Assembly: GCF_014203235.1 (NCBI RefSeq)
Contig: NZ_JACHIN010000003.1
Span: 1-64,000, forward strand
DNA length: 64,000 bases
Direction of reading: 5' to 3'
Source: Nonomuraea endophytica
Lineage (GTDB): Bacteria; Actinomycetota; Actinomycetes; Streptosporangiales; Streptosporangiaceae
Position 1 is the stretch's first letter. Each line of letters begins with the position of its first letter. A model generated the notes under the pieces. That model was not told the DNA's origin and did not search any database. It saw only the letters and a program-made list of their open reading frames with translations. Shown here piece after piece: positions 35,638 through 43,630 of the stretch. Position numbers and translations under genes: made by a program.

Positions 35638-37245
35638 TCACCACTCCCAGTCGCAGATCGCGGCGTTCTTGGAATAGAGCCACTGTTTGTCGAGGAAATG
35701 CTCGTTGAGGAGCGCGGCAGCGGCAGCGTTCTGGATGATGAACCCGTGATCCTGGGTAGTGTCGGGATAAACGTTCCTGGATCCGACGTAGAACGCCGTG
35801 TCGTCCACGCAGACCACTTTGCTGTGCAGCCGGTATTTGTAGCCGCCCTGCCAGGTCTGCTCGTTCGACACGCGCAACGGCGCCAGTTGCAGGTGGTGTC
35901 TCAGCAGCCGGTGCGCTTCCGCGTCATAAGTGGTCCTGAGCCTGACCCGCTGGTAAAGCGATTTGTAGGCCACGTCCACGCTGCTGATGTTGGAGTAGTC
36001 CGGGCTGCCGGGATTGCTGATGACGATCCGGACCTTGACGCCGTCCATCATCTTCCTGGCCAGGACGTCCAGCAGCCTGACGTCGAACAGCGCGTGCATC
36101 AACGGCAGGCCGGCGAATCCGTTGATGTCCTGCTGGGACATCACGATGGTGGTTTTCGCGTGGGCGACCAGCGCGCGGATGGCGTTCGCGTCGGGGTTGA
36201 CCGTCATGAACGAGCTGTCGAGGTTGGTCTCGTTGTTCAGATAGCTGGCGGCCTGATCTTCTCGTTCGGCGTAGGGCCGTTCGTAGGTGGAGTCCTTGTC
36301 CCGGTCGAGAATGCCGTATCCGAGGCTGCCGACGGAGATCACCTGAAGGTCGCCCGGGGCATAGGGTTCGCTGTCGTCCTCCTCGTCCTCGACGTACAAG
36401 GACCATCCCTCGGCCGGTGGGCTGGGCTTTTCGACGGCGATCCAGGCCGGATACTGTTTGCGGTTCTTGATCCAGCCGGACTTGACCCAGCCCGCGTGGG
36501 TGCGGGCCCACTCCCACAGCATGTCCAGGAACTTGCCGGCCGACAGGGCCGCCGGGCCGCGCAGGGCGATGTCGAGGTCGGTCACCGGCGCCGTGTCGCC
36601 GAAGCCCCGGCTGAACAGCGGGCCTTCCTCGATGTAGTAGTTCGTCATCCAGTTGATGCCGCCGTGGATGACGGACTGGCCGTCCACGATCACGAACTTG
36701 GTGTGGTTGTACGACGAGACGCCGCGCGTCGTCATCGAGCAGACCCGCAGGTCGATCGCCCGTGCCAGCGTGCCGAACCGCTTGATCAGCGCGTCGCGGA
36801 ACACCCACGGATCGGCCGTGCGGTCCACGCCCACCACCCCGGTCATGAATCGCACGATCAACCGTGGATCGCCTTCCTCCCGGCGTCCGACGGCCTCCCG
36901 GATTCCGTCGAACATGGCGTCGAGGAAATCACCGTCCGGAAATGGTCCGGCGGGGGAACCAATCATGTCCGGCGGGCCGAAACCGGTGATGTCGACGGTT
37001 GTGCTCGCCTGGGCGAGATTGTGCCGGAGGCGGGCCAGGAGCTTCTTGATGCCGGGCTTTTCCGCGCCTATCGGGATGCCTTTCGAGGCGGTCCATCCCC
37101 AGCAGTCAGGCACCTGCAATATCCAGGACGCGGCGTCATCGCCAATCGTGTCGAATTTGTTGCCGGCCGTGCGACTCCACAGCTTTCCTTCCATCCCCGG
37201 AGAGACGGACTTCAATTCGGCTTCGACCGCGTTCAGATATTCCAT
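35638..37245 (-). CDS. Phospholipase D-like domain protein
   Basis: A 535-residue cytoplasmic-looking protein with two HKD motifs: YNHTKFVIVDGQSVIHGGIN (about 185-204) and LHSKVVCVDDTAFYVGSRN (about 483-501), each followed by the GG/GSRN turn. This duplicated layout defines PLD-superfamily phosphodiesterases or nucleases. No signal peptide is seen, which argues against a classic secreted phospholipase. The ATG at 37245 is family-like. It is isolated, with gaps on both sides. The substrate (lipid or nucleic acid) is not readable. Confidence 0.85.
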   Translation of the reverse strand: MEYLNAVEAELKSVSPGMEGKLWSRTAGNKFDTIGDDAASWILQVPDCWGWTASKGIPIGAEKPGIKKLLARLRHNLAQASTTVDITGFGPPDMIGSPAGPFPDGDFLDAMFDGIREAVGRREEGDPRLIVRFMTGVVGVDRTADPWVFRDALIKRFGTLARAIDLRVCSMTTRGVSSYNHTKFVIVDGQSVIHGGINWMTNYYIEEGPLFSRGFGDTAPVTDLDIALRGPAALSAGKFLDMLWEWARTHAGWVKSGWIKNRKQYPAWIAVEKPSPPAEGWSLYVEDEEDDSEPYAPGDLQVISVGSLGYGILDRDKDSTYERPYAEREDQAASYLNNETNLDSSFMTVNPDANAIRALVAHAKTTIVMSQQDINGFAGLPLMHALFDVRLLDVLARKMMDGVKVRIVISNPGSPDYSNISSVDVAYKSLYQRVRLRTTYDAEAHRLLRHHLQLAPLRVSNEQTWQGGYKYRLHSKVVCVDDTAFYVGSRNVYPDTTQDHGFIIQNAAAAALLNEHFLDKQWLYSKNAAICDWEW

Positions 37246-37415
37246 TTCCGCATCGTCTCACCGGATTCGCGGACCGCCCAGACCCACGGCCGGACCTGAA
37301 TTCCGGGTGATCAGGCCGCGCCGGCCACTTCGCCCTGCTCACGGGCCGGGCTCCATGGCCGTTACGCCTGCCGCGTGTCCGCATCAGGCCGATAAAGCGC
37401 CCCCGCCGGGTGACG

Positions 37416-38687
37416 TCAGGGGTTCCTGGGTTTGAAGTAGTGCTTGACCATGTAGGCGGTCACCTGCTTGCCGATCTTGGCGCCTTCGATGTCGGCGGTG
37501 CGGGTGTGGATTCCGCCCCAGATGCGGGCGTTGATGACCTCTTCCAGGGCCTGGGAGAAGCTGCGGAAGTGGCGGGTCGTGCCCGAGTCGTTGCTGTAGC
37601 CGCTGAAGGAGATGTCGTCGCGGCCGAAGAAGTGCGCCAGCGCGGACATGCTCGCCCCGGTGAAGCAGGTGTGGCCGGAGGTGTAGTCGGGGTGCGGCGG
37701 GGTGACCAGGAGCGGGGTCCAGCCGGGGTCGGCCTTGGTCCTCGGGTTGCCGTCCGTGTCGGCCAGGCGGATGGCGGTGATGGGGCGCCAGAAGTTCCAG
37801 GCGGCCTTCTCGTTGTAGCAGGCGGTCGTGGCGTCGGCCTCGGCCAGGTCGACCATGGCGAACATGCGGGCCGTCTGCAGCGGGTTCAGCCGCTGCGTGG
37901 TGGCGAGCTGGCGCTTGATCTCCCATTCGGCCAGGTGCCGGTCGTGCCACCAGATGGCCGCCTGGGTCTGGTCGAGGGTCCTGACCGTGCTGGTGGCCGA
38001 GCCGACGGTCTTGACCTCGTTGAAGTCGCGGGCGTACCTGTGGCTGGTCAGGGACGGCGGGCCGGCGGTGCGGAACATCGACGCCCGCGCCAGCATGAAC
38101 GGCTTCAGGTACGCGACCCAGGCGCCCTCCGTCGTCGGCACGGGCGGGGTCGGCCGCCATTGACCCGGTTTGGTGCCGACGGGCCAGGTCTGGTCGCCGA
38201 ACGCGCCGTCGTTCTCCCGGGCGGCGATCATCGTGGCGGCAGCCTGGCCGCCGACGGTGATACCCCGCTGTTTCGCGGTGCTGTCGGGGATCGTGGCGAG
38301 CGACTCGTCGTACTGTGTCTGCAGCCTTTCCCGCTGCGCCGGGAAAAGCGAGCGCAGAACGTGGAAAGCCGCGGTCGCGACGGCAGCCTCCGTCGATTCG
38401 CTCCCGTCGGCGCGGGGCGCGCGCAGATAGGGCTGGTACGGCCGGCCGGCGATCGCGTTGACCGCGTCGTAAACGGCGCCGTGCACCATGGCGAAACTAC
38501 GAGCCTGGACCTGCGGCTGCTGCCGCGCGATTTCCCAGATCGCCGTTTCGGCGTTCTTGTCCCAGACGATGATGGCATTCGGCGGTGAATCCGCGGCGGA
38601 CGCGGGCGGCGAGCCGAGCGCGACAACTCCCGCGATCACGGCCAACACAACGGGCTTACGCCGGAGTAATGCAGGTGATCTAGGCAT
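37416..38687 (-). CDS. Secreted vanadium-haloperoxidase-like PAP2 superfamily protein
   Basis: A 423-residue exported protein; the signal peptide ends near PASAADS. The vanadate/phosphate pocket motifs are present: Lys and Arg in EKAAWNFWRPITAIR, PPHPDYTSGHTCF (the PSGH equivalent) and RIWGGIHTRTAD with the final Arg and His. Such proteins are either haloperoxidases or acid phosphatases sharing the fold; the halide specificity cannot be deduced. It stands 27 nt downstream of the ATPase stop region on the same side but with a separate start, and no biosynthetic cluster adjoins. Confidence 0.83.
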   Translation of the reverse strand: MPRSPALLRRKPVVLAVIAGVVALGSPPASAADSPPNAIIVWDKNAETAIWEIARQQPQVQARSFAMVHGAVYDAVNAIAGRPYQPYLRAPRADGSESTEAAVATAAFHVLRSLFPAQRERLQTQYDESLATIPDSTAKQRGITVGGQAAATMIAARENDGAFGDQTWPVGTKPGQWRPTPPVPTTEGAWVAYLKPFMLARASMFRTAGPPSLTSHRYARDFNEVKTVGSATSTVRTLDQTQAAIWWHDRHLAEWEIKRQLATTQRLNPLQTARMFAMVDLAEADATTACYNEKAAWNFWRPITAIRLADTDGNPRTKADPGWTPLLVTPPHPDYTSGHTCFTGASMSALAHFFGRDDISFSGYSNDSGTTRHFRSFSQALEEVINARIWGGIHTRTADIEGAKIGKQVTAYMVKHYFKPRNP

Positions 38688-38714
38688 GCCTGCAAACTAC
38701 TATGCGATTCCTTT

Positions 38715-40163
38715 TCAGGGACGCCAGGAATCAATGATGTCGCGTGGCGTCCACATGAGATCCACGGAATGCGGGTCGATATCCGGGCCCATACCCGTGA
38801 GCGAGGCGACGACGAGCGCGGTGGCCGCCGGATCGTAGCCGGGAACCTGGACGACGGAGCGGCGTACCGTGGCGAGGTCGTGGGCGTCGAAAGGGGAGGC
38901 CAGCCATTTGATCGAGCCGGCGAAAAGAACACGTCCGGCGACGGGCGAGCGGTCCGCTCCGACCAGATCGACCTCGGGATCGAACCGGCGATTCCACCAG
39001 CCCCCCACCGCCTCCACCTCGGGCCAGGGCAGCCGCCCCGACAGCGCGGCGAGTTCGAGCGACTGCCTGATGAGAGGTTCGACGGCCCGCCCCCGCCAGG
39101 CACTCCACCGACGCTCGACCAGCCGGAACCCCGCGTCGGGACGCCCCCGGCGAGCCTGCTCCTGGACCGCGCGCAGCATGCCGAGGTAGAGCCGCAGATT
39201 GCTGTCGGCGACCCGGTACAGCCCCGGCTTCCCCGGCCTGGCCGACAACGGCTCGTCGAGCGCGAGCACCCGCTTCTCCGCCGTCAGTTTCCGCAGAAGC
39301 GGCGACAACGTCCCGGAAGGCAACGCCCCATCGCGGCTGCCCGCCGTCGCGGCGATGTTGGCGTGGGTACGGTCCCCGGCGCCGATGGCCTCCAGCACCC
39401 TGCGCGAGACATCCGGATTCGGAAACCCAGCCATCAACACCGCCTCAGGAACGCTGAAAACGGCCGCACCGGGATCCTCGGCCTCCTGCCGCAGAAACTC
39501 CAGCGCGGACATACCACCGGGCCAGGTCCTGATGATGCCCGGCAGGCCACCGGTGATCAGATGGGCGTCGATCGCATCCTGCGCGTCCAGCCCGAGGGCG
39601 TCGGCGACGTCACCGGGATGAAGCGGACCGAGGACCAGATTGTCCGCACGCCCGAAGAACGGCCGGTCGTAGGCGGTCAGCCGCTCCATCATGTGGAGAT
39701 CGCTGCCGAGGAGAAGCAGCAACACGGGCCGGGTGGCGAGCAGGCGGTCCCACGCCGTCTGCAGGGCGCCCTCGAACAACCCGTCCTGCTCCGACAACCA
39801 CGGCACCTCATCCAGGACGACCACGCAGGGCCGCGACGGCAGCGCCGTGGTCAGCGCCCGGAACGCGTCCGGCCAGTTCCCCCCGACAGCGGTCGGTACC
39901 AGAGCGGGATCCTCGGGCAGATCGGACTCCCGCAGATCCGCGAGAAAGGCCCCGACGGCCTCGACAGGAGAGGCCCCCTTGGTAGCGGTGGTGAACAGAT
40001 AGGGCACCCCCGCCCGGTCGCAGAACTCCTGGACCAGCCTGGACTTGCCCACCTGCCGGCGGCCGCGCAGGGTCACGGCGACGCCCGCCCCCGTCTCACG
40101 CACCCGCCGCAGCCGCTTCGTCAGCAACGACAGCTCTGCGGTCCGGCCGATGAAGCCGCTCAA
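38715..40163 (-). CDS. P-loop ATPase with C-terminal DUF234-type nuclease-like domain
   Basis: A 482-residue STAND/AAA-like ATPase of the archaeal-type ATPase group. FIGRTAELSLLTKRL begins the domain; Walker A is degenerate-looking RGRRQVGKSRLVQEF (GRRQVGKS), Walker B is CVVVLDEVPWL. The C-terminal DUF234 region has FDPEVDLVGADR and VLFAGSIKW, where D and K resemble a PD-(D/E)xK nuclease core. TTG at 40163 is chosen because GGAGGG lies 4-7 nt upstream and the family begins here. Two tandem palindromes cover its promoter. Confidence 0.82.
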   Translation of the reverse strand: MSGFIGRTAELSLLTKRLRRVRETGAGVAVTLRGRRQVGKSRLVQEFCDRAGVPYLFTTATKGASPVEAVGAFLADLRESDLPEDPALVPTAVGGNWPDAFRALTTALPSRPCVVVLDEVPWLSEQDGLFEGALQTAWDRLLATRPVLLLLLGSDLHMMERLTAYDRPFFGRADNLVLGPLHPGDVADALGLDAQDAIDAHLITGGLPGIIRTWPGGMSALEFLRQEAEDPGAAVFSVPEAVLMAGFPNPDVSRRVLEAIGAGDRTHANIAATAGSRDGALPSGTLSPLLRKLTAEKRVLALDEPLSARPGKPGLYRVADSNLRLYLGMLRAVQEQARRGRPDAGFRLVERRWSAWRGRAVEPLIRQSLELAALSGRLPWPEVEAVGGWWNRRFDPEVDLVGADRSPVAGRVLFAGSIKWLASPFDAHDLATVRRSVVQVPGYDPAATALVVASLTGMGPDIDPHSVDLMWTPRDIIDSWRP

Positions 40164-40180
40164 CCTGCCCTCCGATTCAT

Positions 40181-40210
40181 GTAGATGGCATCTACGTAGA
40201 TTGAGTCTAC
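40181..40210 (-). promoter_or_regulatory. Two adjoining 15-bp palindromes upstream of the ATPase gene
   Basis: GTAGATGGCATCTAC (40181-40195) is a perfect 7-1-7 palindrome, directly abutted by GTAGATTGAGTCTAC (40196-40210) with one mismatched pair. They lie 18-47 nt before the TTG start, over the expected core promoter, and look like a tandem operator. Confidence 0.7.
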
Positions 40211-40274
40211 AGAAGATGGTCGAGCGCGGCTGGTAGTGTGGGTGATCCAGATCGAGTGATGGGGAGGTGAGTTG

Positions 40275-40343
40275 ATGACCGCGCTGGGGGCCACTGTCGT
40301 GCACAGCGTCCGGAGCATCCTCACGTCCCGGACGACGGCCTGA
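40275..40343 (+). CDS. 22-residue ORF with a perfect ribosome-binding site
   Basis: GGGGAGGTGA (40261-40270) stands 4 nt before ATG 40275 (a TTG at 40272 is also in frame). The ORF reads MTALGATVVHSVRSILTSRT and ends TA-stop at 40343. It has the best translation signal in this gap, whereas the acetyltransferase downstream has none. It could be a leader peptide or the stub of a lost gene. Confidence 0.4.
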   Translation: MTALGATVVHSVRSILTSRTTA

Positions 40344-40424
40344 TCCGCGCCATTCTGACCGGCCGGGTGCGTGAGCCCGCCGGAGGACATCGTCAACTCA
40401 TCACGAAACGGATCTTCATCCATC

Positions 40425-40940
40425 ATGTCTTCACACTCTGAGTGGATCACGCGCGCCGAGACCACCGCCGACGTCCCCGCTGTCCGGGAGATCGTTCTGG
40501 CGGCGTTCGAGACCCCGCTGGAAGCGGATCTCGTCGACGCGCTGCGCAAGGACCCGGCCTGGATCGACGGGCTGTCCGTCGTCGCGGTCGACGACGACGA
40601 CCGGCCGGTCGGGCACGCGCTGCTCACCCGGTGCCACATCGGGGACACTCCGGCGCTGTGCCTGGCTCCGGTCTCGGTGCGGCCGGGCCGGCAGAAGACC
40701 GGCGCCGGGTCGGCCGCCACCCGGGCCGTGCTCCGGGCCGCGGCCGCCATGGGCGAGCGGTTCGTCGTCGTCCTCGGGCATCCGGGGTACTACCCGAGGT
40801 TCGGGTTCGGGCGCGCGTCCGAGCACGGGATCGGGGTCACGTTCGAGGTGCCCGACGAGGCGCTGATGGCGCTGTCGCTCGTGCCCGGTGAGCCGCTGCC
40901 GTCCGGAACCATCCGGTACGCGGCGCCGTTCGGGATCTAG
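40425..40940 (+). CDS. GNAT-family N-acetyltransferase (YhbS-like)
   Basis: A 171-residue acetyltransferase. Motif A is split as LAPVSVRPGRQKTGAGSAATRAVLRAA, followed by VVVLGHPGYYPRFGFGRASEHGI, the YhbS/predicted N-acetyltransferase signature. The substrate is unknown. ATG at 40425 (MSSHSEWITRAE) fits family starts but lacks a ribosome-binding site; a GTG at 40371 is an in-frame alternative. Its TAG lies in the first copy of a 41-bp-period repeat. Confidence 0.82.
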   Translation: MSSHSEWITRAETTADVPAVREIVLAAFETPLEADLVDALRKDPAWIDGLSVVAVDDDDRPVGHALLTRCHIGDTPALCLAPVSVRPGRQKTGAGSAATRAVLRAAAAMGERFVVVLGHPGYYPRFGFGRASEHGIGVTFEVPDEALMALSLVPGEPLPSGTIRYAAPFGI

Positions 40941-41002
40941 CACCATCCGTTCGGGCTGAGCATCAGCCGTTCGGGGTCTAGCACCACCGTTCGGGCTGAG
41001 CA
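40925..41002. repeat. Tandem duplication spanning two convergent stop codons
   Basis: 40925-40962 and 40966-41002 are near-identical copies (GCCGTTCGGG, TCTAGCACCA, CCGTTCGGGCTGAGCA in order), period 41 bp, separated by 3 nt and differing by a few bases. CTAG in copy 1 supplies the TAG of the plus-strand acetyltransferase; CTAG in copy 2 supplies the TAG of the minus-strand regulator. Confidence 0.85.
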
Positions 41003-41865
41003 GCGCTGACGCCCCGTCCAGAGACTCTGGGCGGGGCGTTCTCATGCAGGCTGGTACGGCTCGGCTCGGCCAGCAGGGCGGTGGTCGCCTCGTCGGCCGG
41101 GACGTAGACGATCATGCGCTGGTCGTCGGCGCCGGCCAGGGTGAGGGTCTCGTAGGCGAGCAGGAGTTCGCCTTCCGGGTGCGCCCACCTTTCGGTGCCG
41201 ACGCGGGCGGGGAGCATCGCCTTCGCGTAGTGCTGGGTGAAGGCGGTTCCGACCGTCAGGGACAGTTCGTCGGCCAGGTGCGCCGCGTGCTGATCGCCCA
41301 GTGCGGCGCTGGCACGCAGGTCGGCGGCGTGTTCGGCGGCCACCTCCGGCCAGCCGGGGAAGGCGTCGCGGGCGCGGGGGTCGGTGAACAGGTAGCGGGT
41401 CAGATTCGGCGGGTCGTCGTCGAGCAGGCCGAAGGGGCCGGCCAGGCGGGCGTACGCGGGAGTGTGGGCCAGGATCTCGGTGAGCTGGTTGACGACCAGG
41501 GCGGGGGTGTGGGCCAGGCGGGCCAGCATCGCCTCCACCGTGGGGCGCAGCGTGCGGGACAGCGGCGGGGCGCTCGGGCAGATGCCGCCGGCTTCCGCTT
41601 TGTGCAGGCGGTGCAGGTGGATGCGTTCGTCGGGCGAGAGTGACAGGGCGTCGGCCAGCGCGGTGAGGATCTCGGTGGACGGGTGCCGGTCGCGGCCCTG
41701 CTCAAGCCGTGTGAGGTAGTCGACGCTGACGCCCGCGACCGTGGCCAGCTCGGCGCGGCGCAGGCCCGGGGTGCGGCGGCGGGCTCCCGACGGGAATCCG
41801 ACCGCCTCGGGTGGCACCGCCTCGCGCCGGGCGCGCAGGAACGCCCCCAGCTCGTTGTTACCCAT
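40978..41865 (-). CDS. XRE-family regulator with MmyB-type ligand domain
   Basis: A 295-residue transcription factor. An N-terminal helix-turn-helix (RTPGLRRAELATVAGVSVDYLTRLEQGRD split near 30-58; LSPDERIHLHRL follows) precedes the MmyB-like PAS-type domain (NQLTEILAHTPAYARLAG, NLTRYLFTDPRARDAFPGW, LAYETLTLAGADDQRMIVY). Such regulators commonly control an adjacent oxidoreductase; here the divergent genes are a PPOX-fold protein and an aldo/keto reductase. A -10-like TACACT (41877-41872) ends 6 nt before the ATG, suggesting a leaderless start. Confidence 0.9.
   Translation of the reverse strand: MGNNELGAFLRARREAVPPEAVGFPSGARRRTPGLRRAELATVAGVSVDYLTRLEQGRDRHPSTEILTALADALSLSPDERIHLHRLHKAEAGGICPSAPPLSRTLRPTVEAMLARLAHTPALVVNQLTEILAHTPAYARLAGPFGLLDDDPPNLTRYLFTDPRARDAFPGWPEVAAEHAADLRASAALGDQHAAHLADELSLTVGTAFTQHYAKAMLPARVGTERWAHPEGELLLAYETLTLAGADDQRMIVYVPADEATTALLAEPSRTSLHENAPPRVSGRGVSAAQPERWC
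41009..41039 (+). terminator. Strong hairpin inside the regulator 3' end
   Basis: ACGCCCCGTCCAGAG (41009-41023) and CTCTGGGCGGGGCGT (41025-41039) are complementary with one G-U type mismatch; the true loop opens to about 7 nt. It would stop transcripts leaving the acetyltransferase gene while being translated as the regulator C-terminus on the other strand. Confidence 0.55.
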
Positions 41866-41949
41866 GGCCCGAGTGTAGAGGGTGGCCCTGCGGGAGCCAG
41901 GCTTGCGGCGGTCTCCCTCTCTGCGGTACGGCCCGGCAGTCTCGTCCCC

Positions 41950-42378
41950 ATGAGCGCATTCACACCAGGCGAGATCGCCTACCTGACCAGCCAGCACCTC
42001 GGCCGCCTGGCCACGACCGGAGCCGACGGCAGGCCGTCGGTGCGCCCCGTCGGGGTGATCTACGATCCCGGCTCCGGCGGGCTGATCGTGGGCGGCGTCG
42101 TGGGCTCCGGCATGGCGGCCAGCAAGAAGTTCCGTGATGCCCGGCGGCACCCGGACGTCGCGTTCGTGGTGGACGATCTGGCCTCGGTCGAGCCGTGGTC
42201 GCCGCGGGGGATCGAGATCAGGGGTGTCGCGGAGACGTTCGACGAGGGCGGCGTGGAGGTGGGGGAGCGGCTGGCGGCGCCGTTCCCGTTCGAGGAGGCG
42301 TGGATCCTGATCCGGCCGCGGCGAATCCTCACCTGGGGCATCGAGGGCGACTTCGCCGCCAGGGAGGTGGCGGCGTGA
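41950..42378 (+). CDS. PPOX-class F420/flavin-dependent oxidoreductase
   Basis: A 142-residue split-barrel protein. TPGEIAYLTSQHLGRLATTG, GRPSVRPVGVIYDP, SKKFRDARRHPDVAFVVDD and PRGIEIRGVAE are the family pattern of small PPOX-type F420-dependent proteins in actinomycetes. The reductant and substrate are unknown. It is divergent from the MmyB regulator and overlaps the next gene by GTGA. Confidence 0.85.
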   Translation: MSAFTPGEIAYLTSQHLGRLATTGADGRPSVRPVGVIYDPGSGGLIVGGVVGSGMAASKKFRDARRHPDVAFVVDDLASVEPWSPRGIEIRGVAETFDEGGVEVGERLAAPFPFEEAWILIRPRRILTWGIEGDFAAREVAA

Positions 42379-43379
42379 GGTACCGGCTGCTGGGGCGTAC
42401 CGGGCTGAGGGTGTCGGAGCTGTTCTTCGGCGCGATGGGCTTCTACGAGGGCGGCGCCGGCAAGGAGCACCGCGCGATGCTCGACGCCTACGAGGGCGCG
42501 GGCGGCAACGTGATCGACACGGCCTCGGCCTACGGCGAGAGCGAGAGCGTCCTCGGCGAACTGCTGGCCGGGCGGCGCGAGCGGCTCGTTCTGGCCACCA
42601 AATACTCGATCTCCCGTGACCAGACGGATCCGAACGCGGCGGGCAACCACCGCAAGAACCTCGTGCACTCGCTGGAGCAGAGCCTCAGGCGGCTGCGCAC
42701 CGACTACGTGGACCTGCTCTGGGTGCATCTGTGGGACCGGCGCACCCCGCTGGAGGAGACGATGCGGGCGCTGGACGACGCGGTACGCGCCGGGAAGGTG
42801 CTGTATGTGGGGATCTCGGATGCGCCCGCATGGGTGGTGAGCCGGGCCAACACGCTGGCGGAGTGGCGCGGGTGGACGCCGTTCGCGGGGGTGCAGGTGC
42901 CGTACAGCCTGCTCAAGAGGGACGTCGAGCGGGAGCTGCTGCCGATGGCCGGCGAGCTCGGACTCAGCGTGGCGGCGTGGGGGCCGCTGGCCGGGGGCGT
43001 GCTGTCGGGCAAGTTCAGCGGCGGCGACGGGGCGGAGGGTCCCACCCGGGTGGATCCCGGGACGCTCGGGGAGCGGGATCACGCGGTGGCGCGGGCCGTG
43101 CGGGAGGTCGCGGGGGAGGTGGGCGCGAGCCCGTCGCAGGTGGCGATCGCGTGGACGCGGGCGCGGCACCCGTTCGTGCACCCGATCGTCGGCGCCCGTG
43201 ACGGCAGGCAGTTGGCCGACAATCTGGGCGCGGCCGAGGTCGTGCTGGCGGAGGAGGCGCTCAGCAAACTGGAGGCGGCTGCCGTCTTCGAGGTCGGCTT
43301 CCCCGGGGACTTCCTGGCCGAGTGCGAGGCCGATCCCTGGGTGTTCGGCGAGGGCTACCGCCGCCTGGACGCGTCGTAG
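42375..43379 (+). CDS. Aldo/keto reductase
   Basis: A 334-residue NADPH-dependent reductase. It starts YRLLGRTGLRVSELFFGAMGF, with catalytic Asp and Tyr in VIDTASAYGESESVLGELL, Lys in VLATKYS and His in LLWVHLWDRR; VHPIVGARDGRQLADNLGA is the cofactor-binding end. GTG at 42375 overlaps the PPOX stop. The two are one operon under the divergent regulator. Its last 25 bp overlap a decayed MmcQ gene on the opposite strand. Confidence 0.92.
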   Translation: MRYRLLGRTGLRVSELFFGAMGFYEGGAGKEHRAMLDAYEGAGGNVIDTASAYGESESVLGELLAGRRERLVLATKYSISRDQTDPNAAGNHRKNLVHSLEQSLRRLRTDYVDLLWVHLWDRRTPLEETMRALDDAVRAGKVLYVGISDAPAWVVSRANTLAEWRGWTPFAGVQVPYSLLKRDVERELLPMAGELGLSVAAWGPLAGGVLSGKFSGGDGAEGPTRVDPGTLGERDHAVARAVREVAGEVGASPSQVAIAWTRARHPFVHPIVGARDGRQLADNLGAAEVVLAEEALSKLEAAAVFEVGFPGDFLAECEADPWVFGEGYRRLDAS

Positions 43380-43598
43380 GCGGCGACGGCGGCCTTGCCG
43401 GCGATCATGCGCCAGGCCTGCTCCAGCAGGGACGCCACCGTGGTGGTCGACCAGCACCCAGGCCAGCCGCTTGGTGCCCAGCCGGCAGGCGACATGGCCG
43501 AACGACTCCTCGACCACCACCCCCGGCAGCCCGGCGGCCAGTGCCGCCACCCGCTCGCTCACCCGTCCGACGTCGGCGTCGGTCCAGCTCCGCGTCAC
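43355..43598 (-). pseudogene. MmcQ/YjbR-family remnant with internal deletion and frameshift
   Basis: The first frame from GTG 43598 reads TRSWTDADVGRVSERVAALA and then VVEESFGHVACRLGTKRLAWVLVDHHGG, the N-terminal half of MmcQ/YjbR proteins. One base out of frame, VASLLEQAWRMIAGKAAVAAYDA follows to a TAG at 43355-43357, matching the family's C-terminal helix. The roughly 50 middle residues are missing. The 3' end now overlaps the aldo/keto reductase gene. Confidence 0.6.
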
Positions 43599-43630
43599 GC
43601 CGCCACCCTAGGACACTAGGATCCGGGTCC

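Noticed and set aside
37416..38687. Halogenation gene cluster around the haloperoxidase-like protein
   Set aside because: No biosynthetic or tailoring genes are adjacent, and the fold is shared with acid phosphatases.
40425..40940. Toxin-antitoxin pair formed by the ATPase and the nearby acetyltransferase
   Set aside because: They are divergent and 260 bp apart, there is no antitoxin-like DNA-binding protein, and the acetyltransferase resembles YhbS rather than TacT-type toxins.
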